Below are positions 46,301 through 56,800 of a stretch of 64,000 bases of DNA, piece after piece. The DNA comes from Anastatus disparis. Taxonomy: Eukaryota; Arthropoda; Insecta; Hymenoptera; Eupelmidae. Both the position numbers and the translations under genes were made by a program. The stretch lies in assembly GCA_017163975.1 (NCBI GenBank), contig JAFFSR010000237.1, positions 6,634,001-6,698,000 on the forward strand, given 5' to 3'. The notes under the pieces are model-generated. The model was given only the letters and a program-made list of their open reading frames with translations, was not told the DNA's origin and searched no databases. The stretch's first letter is position 1; each line of letters begins with the position of its first letter.

Positions 46301-46543
46301 TACACGGAGAAAAATTCTATCGTAAAAATTACTATTTGATATAGTAACCATGGTACATACTTTATATGTACAAAAATTACTACTTCAAATAGTAAAAATT
46401 TAGAAAATTCTGAATTATCTAAATTTTTACTATTTAAAATAGCAATTTTTACAATTTAAAATAGTAATTTTTATAGATATAAAGTATGTCCCATGACTAC
46501 TATCTAAAATAGTAATTTTTTCTATAGAATTTTTCTCAGTGTA
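46301..46543. mobile_element. MITE with CACTGAGAAAAA-type termini (copy 1)
   Basis: A 243-bp element with imperfect terminal inverted repeats: TACACGGAGAAAAATTCTAT at the left and its near complement at the right. The outer TA on each side could be a TA target duplication, as for Tc1/mariner-type MITEs. The inside is made of inverted copies of the motif AATAGTAATTTTTA, so the whole element folds on itself. No coding capacity. Confidence 0.8.
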
Positions 46544-46544
46544 G

Positions 46545-47095
46545 AATTTAAAATCCTGGTAGAAAATTATCTACCCCGATATGCTAAATTAACATGTCAA
46601 ATTAGTAAATTTACTTTATTATAATTCATTTGCGAAAAATACTAAAGAAAACTATTCAAAAAATGAAGTCAAACTGTTTTTAGATAAATTAAATAATGTA
46701 AGTATAATTATCCTATTAAATGTCGATTTCCTGATTCTATTTTAACTATTGATTTTTCAAGCTCCTTTTTTCACTGACCCCTGTCCACAAACAGAAAAAA
46801 AAGGAAAGATACATGTTTCGCTCATTTCTTTTACTATTCACACCCTATTAAATCTGACGGCAGAACGTTATCCTCGCGTATGCAATGCGAAGTAATTAAA
46901 TTCCCCGTTGCACTGCAAACATCAGCGAAAAGGGTTAACTATACAATCACAAATGCATTTTTCACTAAACAATATACCAAAGATTGAGGGTCGACTCGAC
47001 CATTGCATCGATAGATACGTAAATTGCACTCCCTATATTTTTTTCTTTCTGTGATTTCCTCTCTATCTATTCCTCTTCTTTTTTCTGTTTTTTAA
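46545..47095. other. Intergenic sequence between two mobile elements
   Basis: Mostly AT-rich. A more balanced part lies at 46780-47080. No gene seen. Confidence 0.5.
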
Positions 47096-48316
47096 CCCTG
47101 CTAGAACAGGACGTTATAAAGACGTCATTAAGACGTTTTAAAAATCACGAGAAAACGTCCATTTTAAATGTATAAAATGACGTTCAAAAAACGTCTTTTA
47201 AACGTTATTTTGGCCGCGGTATTTTTCACAAAAAAGTTGACAGATAGGTATAGAGACGTATTAAAGACGTTTTAAAAACGTATATACTACGAGTGATGGA
47301 CGTTATTCATACGAGACGTTTTTAAAACGTCTTTTAAACGTCTTAAAAAGATTCTTAGAGACGTTCTCAAAACGTCTTTTAAACGTCTTTAAAACGTCCC
47401 TAAATATGTGTAAAAAAATTTTAATAGATTACATTACTTTTATTCACATATACGACACAGTACATAAAATAATAATTAGAGGTTATATATTTATTATTAA
47501 GAAAAGAAATATACGAAAGTAGGGATATTTTTACTTATCTGATTGAATCCGATTTCAGCCTCCATTATTGGGCAGATCATCAATATAAATATTTAATTCA
47601 TACATTAATTTTTATAATTTTTTGAACTGATGCTGTCCCATATTTTCGAATGCCTAATCATCTTGTTTGTTTATTGGTTACTAACGAATTTTTATCTATC
47701 ACCTTTCTCTTTAATAACAAATAAACAGTCAATTTGAAGATGATAAGGCATTTGAAAATCTGGGACAGCATCAGTTGCAGCAAAAAGTTATAAAAATTAA
47801 TGTATGAATTAAATATTTATATTGTTAATCCGTCCTGTGATGGAGACTGAAATCATTACGGATTCAATAAGATAAGTAAAATCATCCCTACTTTTGTATA
47901 TTTTTTTTTCCTAATAATAAATATATAACCTCTAATTATTATTTTATTTACTGTATCATATATGTGAATAAAAGTAATGTAATCTATTAAAATTTTTTTT
48001 ATACATATTTAGGGACGTTTTAAAGACGTTTAAATGATGTTTTGAAAACGTCTCTAAGAATCTTTTTAAGACGTTTAAAAGACGTTTTAAAAACGTCTCG
48101 CATGAATAACGTCCATCACTCGTAGTATATACGTTTTTAAAACGTCTTTAATACGTCTCTATACCTATCTATCAACTTTTTTGTGAAAAATACCGTGGCC
48201 AAAATAACGTTTAAAAGACGTTTTTTGAACGTCATTTTATACATTTAAAATGGACGTTTTCTCGTGATTTTCAAAACGTCTTAATGACGTCTTTATAACG
48301 TCCTGTTCTAGCAGGG
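47096..48316. mobile_element. 1.22-kb foldback element with arms of about 590 bp
   Basis: The left end CCCTGCTAGAACAGGACGTT is matched by its complement at the right end (AACGTCCTGTTCTAGCAGGG, ending 48316). The complementarity continues with few mismatches almost to the centre, leaving about 40-60 nt around 47705. The outer 300 bp of each arm is packed with the palindromic motif GACGTTTTAAAACGTC and its variants; the inner part is AT-rich and unique. Flanks are TTAA on the left and AACC on the right, so at most AA is duplicated and the transposon superfamily is unclear. There is no open frame. It looks like a non-autonomous DNA element with very long terminal inverted repeats. Confidence 0.9.
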
Positions 48317-48319
48317 AAC

Positions 48320-48930
48320 CAATTTGCTACTTTACCCTCATACACCGCAAAGGTTGCAATATTTTGTGCACAAACATGTCTATCTAATATTTGCTTGTAC
48401 GTATAGGATTTTGCTTATTATACGCATACAGTACGTCAATTATTCTAGACACGGAGATATTCATTGATTCAAACCCGAACCCATCCCTTTTTCTTTGCTC
48501 TCTGTGTGTAACTCGTTTACGCATTTGCGTATGACGTGCGACGACGCGTGTGATATTCGCGTATGAGCTTATTGACGGACAGCTTGATAAACGATTAATC
48601 ATCTTCTAAATATTAAAAAATGAATATGATATTTTTACCGGTGTAAAATAAAGTATGAAAATACATTTTTTGTTTGTACATTCTAATATAATTAAATTCA
48701 TGACACGTTACTCGGCATGCACTTTTAAGTTTATTAATTCCTAAATATTTTTAAATATACTTCTGATCAATTTTTAAATCTATAAAATGTCAAACAAAAT
48801 TCAGAGAAAACATTAAAATAATAAACACGAAAATTATTAGTATGTAATATAGTAAGTAAAATACAAATTTTTATTGAATTTTAAAATTACATGATAAAAT
48901 TGTAAATAAAGAACATTTCATATAACGTCT
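48320..48930. other. Intergenic sequence
   Basis: A short balanced-composition stretch (48320-48600), then AT-rich DNA up to the 3' end of the next antimicrobial gene. A minus-strand open frame at 48384-48602 has no domain. Confidence 0.5.
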
Positions 48931-49032
48931 TTTTCTTTTATTTATATTTTATGTTAATGATGACTTATAAATTCTATACAATATTTAAAAATCATGGATA
49001 TTATAATTTTACCAGTTAATTTAATTACGAAT

Positions 49033-49480
49033 TCAACCCCAATAAACAGTGCCACCTAGACCAATGTTTCCTTGGGTTTTACCACCAGGATACTGAGAAG
49101 CTCCACCACTAACATGTATGTTACCATGCTCATTTTCCCAAACTTTACGCTGGCCTTCCACTCTCCAAGAGGTTCCATCTTCGCCTTTTGATACTTGAAC
49201 AGATATTGGCGGATCATCTTCTGGCGATCGGCGGAAGCGCTGAACAAAAATTTAATTATTTTTTATCATAAAATGATCCTTTATATTTACATTTGCTATT
49301 TCAAGAGTTTATAATTGTTATATTCACCCATGATCGATGAGGACGTGGATTAAAAGGTCCTTGTCCTGGAAAAGTTGGAAATGGTTTCTGGTTTGGATTC
49401 GGCTTTTGAATTGGTGGAACATAAGCATCTACTGCTAAAACTACTAGAGCAAGTAGTATTAAACTACCGAAGAACTTCAT
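49033..49480 (-). CDS. Abaecin/hymenoptaecin-like antimicrobial peptide precursor
   Basis: Coding exons 49480-49328 and 49239-49033 (minus), joined in phase 0, 119 aa. Signal peptide of 19 residues ends AVDA. The abaecin-like part starts YVPPIQKPNPNQ and contains PFPTFPGQGPFNPRP. The exon ends at TGG followed by a GTGAAT donor. Exon 2 opens with RFRRSP, a furin-type R-x-R-R site, and encodes a glycine-rich peptide ending LGGTVYWG, with ENEHGNIHVSGGA in the middle as in the paralogues. The 5' UTR intron runs from 50572 to 49499 and holds a hAT-type MITE. AATAAA on the minus strand at 48942-48937. Secreted, probably immune-induced. Family identity is strong; processing into two peptides is inferred. 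Confidence 0.9.
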
Positions 49481-50191
49481 AGTTTTAAAATTGTGTTTCT
49501 GAAATGATAAAACAATCGATTTAAATCTCCTTTTTTATAAAAAAAATCATTTAATACTATTTTTTCATAATAAAATATATTTTAATGATTACATATTTTC
49601 ATTTGTGAAAATAGATATTTTGAAATATATATGTAACAAATTTTTTATTATTTTTTGTAATATAAAGAGGTGGGTATGGCCACCTAAAGGAGAACCCTTT
49701 AAAAAACTGGCAAACATGATATTTAAACTCAACAATAATTGAAATAGAAAATTTATAACTGGAAATTAGAATTATCAATATTCGTTAAGATTTAACCCTA
49801 TTTCTAAACAATTTTTGAGATGAAAAAGTGTTTAAAACCAAAAAAGTTTGCCATTTTGTTCTTTTTCCATCCAAATAATATAATTTTATTTTCATCCATA
49901 GTGACTTACTTATATGATGATATCCCGTTTGAATCTTTTTTTTTCAAATGTTTTTGAGTTGAGATATCATATATACCGGTTTTTTAAAGAGTCCCTTTCA
50001 AGTAACCAAATTACCTTCCATATGAAAAAAAAGAATTTTTTTTAAATTTATTCATATGTTACTATAAATTTCGTTTTGAAAAAAAAAATGTTTTTAAAAC
50101 AGGCTAATAAACCCAGAATGCCTATTTAGTGATTCATTCTATTGTATTAAGATTGTAACTATACTAATATTATCTTCAAATGATATAAAAC

Positions 50192-50485
50192 CAGACCTGG
50201 GGATATTGGACCGCAAAATTTTTCGAATATTTTTTTGACTTTTTCTATCTATTATTAAAATAAATAAAAATCTTCAATTGTATAAACTTTTATACGAAAA
50301 AAATAAATAATTTACAAATTTTGAAAAAGTATTCAACGAATACTTTCTCGAATACTTTTTTTAAATTGATGTATAATTAATATTAAAGTCTATACGATTG
50401 AAAATTTTCATTTGTTTAAGCAATTAACAAACAAAATAAAAAAAGTATTCGAAAAATTTTGCGGTCAAATATTTCTCCAGTTCTG
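50192..50485. mobile_element. hAT-type MITE in the 5' UTR intron of the antimicrobial gene at 49480
   Basis: A 294-bp element flanked by a perfect 8-bp target duplication, TATAAAAC (50184-50191 and 50486-50493). Termini are CAGACCTGGGGATATT and, at the other end, the complement CAGAACTGGAGAAATATT. The inverted repeat continues through GACCGCAAAATTTTTCGAAT. An 8-bp duplication and CAG ends are diagnostic of the hAT superfamily. Non-coding. Confidence 0.9.
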
Positions 50486-50616
50486 TATAAAACTGATCTC
50501 AGAATAAATTATTCCATTAAAATCTATAATGATTCACCACACCATTCTTTAAATAAATACACAAAAACTTACCTTTACAAGAAAGCTCTGCCGAGGTTAG
50601 TTGAAACTGTTGTGAG

Positions 50617-50643
50617 ACTGCGTCTAGAAGCTGCTCTTTTATA
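50617..50643 (-). promoter_or_regulatory. Core promoter of the antimicrobial gene at 49480
   Basis: Minus-strand TATAAAAG at 50643-50636. An initiator-like GCAGTC lies 20-25 nt downstream. The short non-coding exon ends TTGTAAAG at the donor at 50572. The same end (TTGTAAAG/GTAA) closes the first exon of the paralogues at 53530 and, nearly identically, at 62051. Further upstream, minus-strand AAAGATAAGC near 50731 is a GATA motif also present before the other two genes. Confidence 0.6.
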
Positions 50644-50739
50644 CATAATATATATTATCAGCTGATTCCCAGTATTGCAAAAAATTTTTTTAAAAAGGCG
50701 AAAAAACTTTAACATCTCTGCTTATCTTTAGTTAAAAAA

Positions 50740-51368
50740 TATGTGCCAAAGTTATTAAATTAAAAATTATAAAAATAAGCAAAGGTCACGTATGAACAAT
50801 GTTGACCGATAAATTTAATCGTTCAAGTGAATCCCAGATTTTCAATGTTTTTCTTGTGCTGCATACATGCGCAATAACCTCGGGGGTTTACGATCTCTTC
50901 ATTCTCTATGTTTAAGCAATAATTTCAAAAGCTCGTTATCTTCATTTTTTTTTAGTTTTATGATAATTTTTTCTATTGTTTTTGAATTATAAAATTATAC
51001 ACTTTAAAATTATCATATTTTTTAATTATTAAAATTTGAATTGACTAAAAGAGTGTCAGGAGTAACAGGCAATTAAAGAAAATCACAATAAAAGTTGTTA
51101 GACTTTCAAGCGCTTATAGCTTTACAGTATTCAAATTTTAAAAACCATTTTTAAATAAAAGCTGAGCTTAAATCCTTTAGAAATAACAGTTATAGTTTTA
51201 ACGCATATTATTTTCTTACAGAGTAATAAAAATTAGATCTTAATCATACTTAAAATTTAGTTCAATTATTACTCTGTGACTTCGGAAAAAATAATATTTC
51301 TTGATATTATAACTGCCATTTCAAAAGAATTTGAGTTCAGCTTTCATTTAAAACAAGTTCTAAGCTTC
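50740..51368. other. Intergenic sequence upstream of the antimicrobial gene at 49480
   Basis: AT-rich. Contains GTGAATCCCAGATTTTCAAT near 50830, which recurs upstream of the paralogue (near 53878), so part is shared promoter sequence. No gene. Confidence 0.5.
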
Positions 51369-51627
51369 TACACTGAGAAAAAAGTAGGATAAAAATTACC
51401 ATACTTTTTCGTAACGCTACCACAGACTGTCATTTAGTGAAAAAATTAGTGAGAAATATTGTAAAAATTCCTAAGTTGTATAGGAATTTTTACAATATTT
51501 CTAGTAAATTTTGTTATAAAGGATGGTAATTTTTTCACTAAATGACAGTCTGTGGTTGTGTTACGATAAAGTATGCTAATTTTTACAAATATTTTTTTAA
51601 TTTTTACAAATATTTTTTCTCCGTGTA
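51369..51627. mobile_element. MITE with CACTGAGAAAAA-type termini (copy 2)
   Basis: A 259-bp element starting TACACTGAGAAAAAAGTA and ending TTTTTTCTCCGTGTA, with a possible TA target duplication. Internal inverted repeats include ACAGACTGTCATTTAGTG and GGAATTTTTACAATATT pairs, so it folds fully. It shares terminal sequence with the element at 46301 but not its interior. Confidence 0.82.
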
Positions 51628-51629
51628 AC

Positions 51630-52540
51630 TATTAATGATAAATAGCTATAAGCTTTTGAAAATCTAGTAACTTTTTCAATGACTTTTTTCAATTGCTTGC
51701 AACTAGGCAAGTATTAAACGTTAAGGTCTTAAACTTCGCTTTTCTTCATGCTTTTGCAATCAGAATCACCTCTCAAAATTTGAGAAAAATCGGTGACCCG
51801 GATCTCCAACAATCTTCTTGTAAAATCTATATTATGGAGAATTTTCAAATTTAAAGCTATGCAATGGATTTTGATTTAATTTGGTTTTTTGACTTTCGGA
51901 AAATTAGGAATGATTTCAATTTTGTTTAATCGGTTTTTCTTATATCCATACTGTGATTTGAAATTCGTTTTTAACCAAATGCATACGCAAATGAAAGTTA
52001 AAATTTAAAAATATTAACTTTTACAAGCATGTGTTTAAGAAACTAATAAAAAAAACAGTTGAATTAAAAAAATTATCTTAATCTTTTCCTACATATGACA
52101 AAATTCTATTATTTTCTGACCAATACTAAAAACGTTATTAGTAACTTGAAACTTCTGTTTCACAGATCTTTTAAATGAGTTCTCATATCAAGATCATTTA
52201 TAATATAAAATTTATAATTCATATTTAAGTTCACTATTACTATTATTAAATATTTTTTAGCAACATTTTTTAATACTAATTAATTATTTATTCAATAAAA
52301 TGAAACATAAATTGAGGACACATAAAAATAATAAATACAAAAACTGTCATATGTGCAATAAAAATCTTTATTAAATTTATTATATTACATGTCGTATAAA
52401 CTAAAGTGAATGAACCATAACATTTTTTTCTTTCACGTATATTTAAGATATTTAGAATTTTAAATTCTATACAATATTCACAAATAAAAGATATTACAAT
52501 TTTAATTTTAATAAGTTAATTTAATTTGATGAAATCTGCA
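51630..52540. other. Intergenic sequence
   Basis: AT-rich with no gene seen. The 3' UTR of the next minus-strand antimicrobial gene occupies the right end. Confidence 0.5.
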
Positions 52541-52543
52541 TAC

Positions 52544-52991
52544 TTAACGCCATAAAAAAGAAGCGCCAATACCAGCTTGTGCTTGAGGTCTGCCACCAGG
52601 TTGCTGATTAGCTCCAGCACTAACGTGTATGTTACCGTATTTGTTTTCATAAATTTTATGCTGGGCTTGTACATCCCATGAAGTTCCACGTCTACTATGT
52701 TCTACGTGAGCAGATATTTGGTTTTTGTCGGGTGATCGACGAACACGCTGAAACAGTATTTAATTATGTTTTATAAAATATAATCCTTTTTTTTAATTGT
52801 TGATTTTAATTATAAGAAACAATAACTGTTATATTTACCCAGGGCCACTGAGGACGTGGATTAAAGGGACCTTGTCCAGGGAAAGTTGGGAATGGTTTCT
52901 GGTTTGGATTCGGCTTTTGAATTTGTGGGACGTAAGCATCTACTGCTATCATTACCAGAGCAAGTAGTATTAAAATACCGAAGAACTTCAT
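52544..52991 (-). CDS. Abaecin/hymenoptaecin-like antimicrobial peptide precursor
   Basis: Coding exons 52991-52839 and 52747-52544 (minus), phase 0 join, 118 aa. Signal peptide ends AVDA. The abaecin-like peptide starts YVPQIQKPNPNQ and ends NPRPQWPW. Exon 2 begins RVRRSP (R-x-R-R cleavage site) and then a more diverged glycine-rich part. ISAHVEHSRRG replaces the Lys/Gly run of the paralogues, and the C-terminus is GASFLWR rather than GGSFxWG. This copy may differ in activity. The 5' UTR intron runs from 53530 to 53010. TATAAAAG on the minus strand at 53605-53598 marks the promoter. It shares 5' exon sequence with the copies at 49480 and 61707, consistent with tandem duplication. Confidence 0.9.
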
Positions 52992-53160
52992 GGTTTTAAA
53001 ATTGTGTTTCTGAAATAGAAAAATATCAATTGTTATTATTGTTTGAAAAATAAAATAAAATTTTCAATATAAAATTAAATGTATCAAATTATGTTTTAAT
53101 AAGATTAAATATATAAAAATAAAAATATATTTAATTATGCTATTTTATAAAATGACTTTT

Positions 53161-53370
53161 GAGGTCTTCAGTGGCTCAGTTGGTAGAGCGATGGACTCGT
53201 AACCCAAGGGCTCGAGTTCTAATCCCGCTCTCGGCTATTTTATACAAGCACCACTGTAAATTGCATGCGCTTTGTTCACAACCACACTGAGAAACCTCCG
53301 TCGTTAATTAGCATCGTAATATGGTAGCATAAATACAGCGACTTTAAATAAAATAAAAAAATTAAAAAAT
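53161..53370 (+). mobile_element. tRNA-derived SINE (copy 5), in the 5' UTR intron of the antimicrobial gene at 52991
   Basis: Head GAGGTCTTCAGTGGCTCAGT with A-box TGGCTCAGTTGG, B-box-like GAGTTCTAATCCC, the shared body (CACTGTAAATTGCATGCGC, TTGTTCACAACCACACTGA) and an A-rich tail. It lies opposite to the host gene. Confidence 0.88.
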
Positions 53371-53597
53371 GCAGCCTTACAATTTGCTCCAATGATTTAA
53401 CTAGTTAATTTTAAACACAAATTTTTGTTATTTTTTACTATCCTATAGTAATTTGTTTTAATAAAATATTTTTAATACGTAATCAATATTTTAAAAAAAT
53501 TATTATTTTTAAGAATATAAGAAAATTTACCTTTACAAGAAAGTACTGCTGAGGTTAATTCCAACTGTTGTGATACCGACGACCAGTAAAATCTACT

Positions 53598-53605
53598 CTT
53601 TTATA
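53598..53605 (-). promoter_or_regulatory. TATA box of the antimicrobial gene at 52991
   Basis: Minus-strand TATAAAAG, about 70 nt before the intron donor at 53530, as in the paralogue at 50643. Confidence 0.65.
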
Positions 53606-53710
53606 CAAAATTTTCAATCATAATAACGTAATCAGTATACAATATCTATTATCAGATTTCATCCCATTCGCAGTATTGTAAATAATTACTAGAGACAAAT
53701 AAACAAGCTT

Positions 53711-53827
53711 TAGCGATGTATCCACGCTTATCTTTAGTTTAAATAAATATGTATATTATACTTAACAGCGCAGCATCAAGATCATTTAGCACATCTTAAT
53801 ACATTGTATAGGTATTCCCGGTGAACA
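53711..53827 (-). promoter_or_regulatory. Immune-type upstream elements (GATA and NF-kB-like) of the gene at 52991
   Basis: The minus strand carries AAAGATAAGCGTGGATAC (about 53740-53723), combining a GATA motif with a kappa-B-like half, and ACCGGGAATACC near 53823-53812. Both have counterparts upstream of the gene at 61707 (AAAGATAAGCGGGGATATAC and ACCGGGAATTAC). Paired GATA and Rel sites are known in insect antimicrobial promoters. Function is inferred. Confidence 0.55.
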
Positions 53828-55282
53828 AGTCAGTGCAACGCATGAATAATATTAATTGATAAATGCAAGTGAAAGTGTGAATCCCAGATTTCAATGTTTT
53901 CTTTGTTTTATGTATACTGGATTATGATTCATTCGTTCTTCAAGTTTTATTGTTTGAATAATTATAAAAGTTCATTATCCTCGTTTCATAATCCTGCATT
54001 ACAGAATTATATGTTTAAAAACTAATTAAATTCATACATTAGAAATTTGTTTTAGATTTTTAAAGTTAAAAATTTTCATATTAAAACACAAGCTGTAGGA
54101 TCAACTATGTCTTTTTTTCGATTTTTAAAAATATGAGGAATGATTCTTTTCATAGATTGACCAGTTTTAGTTTCATCTATTTCAAAATAAGAAAACACTA
54201 ACTTTTAAAAATAAGTATGACTATTAAAAAAACATTATTAATAAAAAATAATTCTAATCCTGTCATATTTACAATGGCAAAATTATACTATTTTCTCAGC
54301 ACTGTCAAACAAATTATTAAGAACATAAAGCTTCTGTTTCACGAATCCGTGATATGAATCCTCGTTTCAAAAACTTGAAATCTCACCAGAAAGATGAGGT
54401 GAAAGACGCGAGAGATATTTAGCGTCATTTAGTAAGCTAGCAGCGAAGCTAAGATGAGAATTATACAAAGGTTTTCGTACAAAAGATCCGTTGTTTTCGC
54501 TAAAGCTAAACTAAATGCGCGTATTCTCGTGAAAGCTTTGCGGGTATGGTTGTTAGAAGATGTAAGAGAATAAAAAACGTCAAAATAAAGAAGATGTAAA
54601 GGCATAAAGATGAATGAATAAGGTACTAGTAAGTTTCACATTAAAGAAAATGTCATAAGATGTGATTTTAAACATTTTTATTTAAAATTTTTTTACAAAT
54701 GTAAAATAGTCCATTTATTTATTACTATGACATAGTAATTATAAAATTAAAAAAAATTTGGTAAGAAAATAAAATTTCCTATAGTACTATTATGACAAAA
54801 AAGAGAATTAGATATCGAAATTAACTCTAATTTTTGTGTTTCATAATAAACATATTACAATTATGAAAACAGATTCTTTTTATTCGAAAATAAATTAAAA
54901 AATATCGATAAAAATTTGAATTTTTTAAACGAATTAAGATTAATGATTTCATAGATTAAAGTTTTAAAAAACTCTGAATACATATAGTTAAAATAATTCT
55001 CATAATTCTCGCTGTCTTATAGTTCCCAAAATATGTAGAACTGTAACAAACTAATATAAGCTAAGGAAATTGGTTAATAAACACGACGAAGATTGAAGCA
55101 AAAGATAGATCCTTGACAGAGAAGAGTCCAGTAAAAAAAGGGAAGGAGAGAGAAGAGCAAGGAGGGGTGATCAACTTCCTCTGACTATAGACTCAATATC
55201 TTCGTTCTCCTAGTTTTGAATAATTCACAAACGAAGAGCAATGCTAATTGTGTTCATGCAAATATTCACGAAGAAAAGGGGG

Positions 55283-55328
55283 CCTCTCTTTATCTATCTC
55301 TCTCTCTCTATCTCTCTCTCTCTCTCTT
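55283..55328. repeat. (TC)n microsatellite
   Basis: TCTC runs broken by TATC; a complementary GAGA run lies at 55470-55484, so an imperfect inverted repeat is possible. Confidence 0.88.
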
Positions 55329-56782
55329 GTCAAGAGAAGCCATCTAACTATATAACCGTACCATGATTTCTGAAGGTTTTCACGATCAGATAAAAGAGAA
55401 ACGATGAAAGGGCTATATACAAGCTTTGCTCTCTTTCTCTCTCTTTTTCTCCCATCATCAAGTGAGAAAGATAGAGAGAGAGAGAACTTGAGAAGAGGTA
55501 CCAATGTTGAAAATAGAATTGGTTTATATATACACTGACGGTCCGTTTACCATTTGATTCACACGCTCTGAATTTTGATTATCTCAAGATGTTTGAATTG
55601 TCTTTTTCATTTTCATTTTAATGCGACGTTGCTGTTTTATTTAATTAGCATTTTAAGTGACTTTCGAATCCTTTTGTAAAAAAAAAAAAAGTTTGTCATT
55701 ATGCAAATTAAAATGAGTTTTTGATTTATTAATCAGTAGCGTATTTTTTTTTTCTCTTTCAAATTGACTTGCTTACTAGAGATATTCAAATATTAGCCTT
55801 TTGAATCGTAAATAATAATTAGTTTGATCTTTTTCAACGAACAGATGGACACTTGATTTATTTAAAATTGATGTGTTATATTTTTAGGTAATTTAATATA
55901 CATTTTTATTATGCATAATGGATTAATGAATAAAAAATGATTTGTAATGTATTATAAGCTTTATTGTATATTTATTATATAGAATATAAACTTTTTGCTC
56001 AGGGCTCTACAGTGCCCCATAATATTTTAAGATTTCATTGTTTTTTTTAGATATTTGGAGTAGCTTCTAAAATTTAGATTTTCAAAATTTATAAAACCCA
56101 TTAGAAATTTGTAATAATATTAAGTCGTACTTATTATTTCAAAATTGCAAACAATAATATAACAATAAAAATTTAAGGATCTTAATCATTCAAAACCAAT
56201 TATATCTGAATTTCCAAATGCTTAAAATTGAAAAAATTTTTTTTAAACAAATCCATTAATTACTAAATTAAAAAAATAATTGTGTAACAATAGCAAAATA
56301 AGCTCGTTGAGTAACAAAAGCGTATGTTCTAACAAAATTAAACGATAAGTTAATAAGTTTGTAACAAAACTTTTCTAATTACTACATCTCTATTACAAGC
56401 CTAAAATAAGTACAAAAACCCCATTCAGCGTTAAAGTATTTCTCTTTAATTACTAGCAGCTTTACAATTCGCGTCATTATGCCGCACTATCATCAGTGTA
56501 CATATATATCCCAAAGATACATAAATTATAACTCCCTGAACTTAACAAAGCCCATCGTAATTACCTCCCTCTATACCTTCCTCTCTCTCTCTCTCTCATA
56601 CATGCTTCATAGCTCGAAATCCATTGGTCATCAATCATATTACCTAATCTCCGAAGACTTGACCTTTTTATTTACTTTTTTTTTTCTTTCGTTGCGTGGC
56701 GCATATGCAAAGTGTATACATATTGTACGAAAAAAAGGGGGATAGAGAAAGAAAGTGGAGAACATATGCATTCGCTCCCCTT

Positions 56783-56800
56783 CTGTTGTTGTTGTTGTTG
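56783..56800. repeat. (GTT)n microsatellite followed by a T tract
   Basis: Six GTT units, then about 14 T. Confidence 0.9.

Noticed and set aside
49056..49247. Minus-strand open frame over exon 2 of the antimicrobial gene at 49480
   Set aside because: It is a different frame from the real exon. The correct frame (RFRRSP...VYWG) begins at the splice acceptor and matches the paralogues.
53161..53236. Possible functional tRNA gene (A box and B box visible, anticodon-like CGT)
   Set aside because: The acceptor and anticodon stems do not pair, the B box is mutated, and the sequence continues into the shared SINE body and A-rich tail. Same reasoning for the heads at 16511, 21321, 37383, 44080 and 62471.
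55244..55504. 86-codon frame rich in Arg/Glu/Ser (RERERDRERE)
   Set aside because: It is the translation of a TC microsatellite, not a protein gene.
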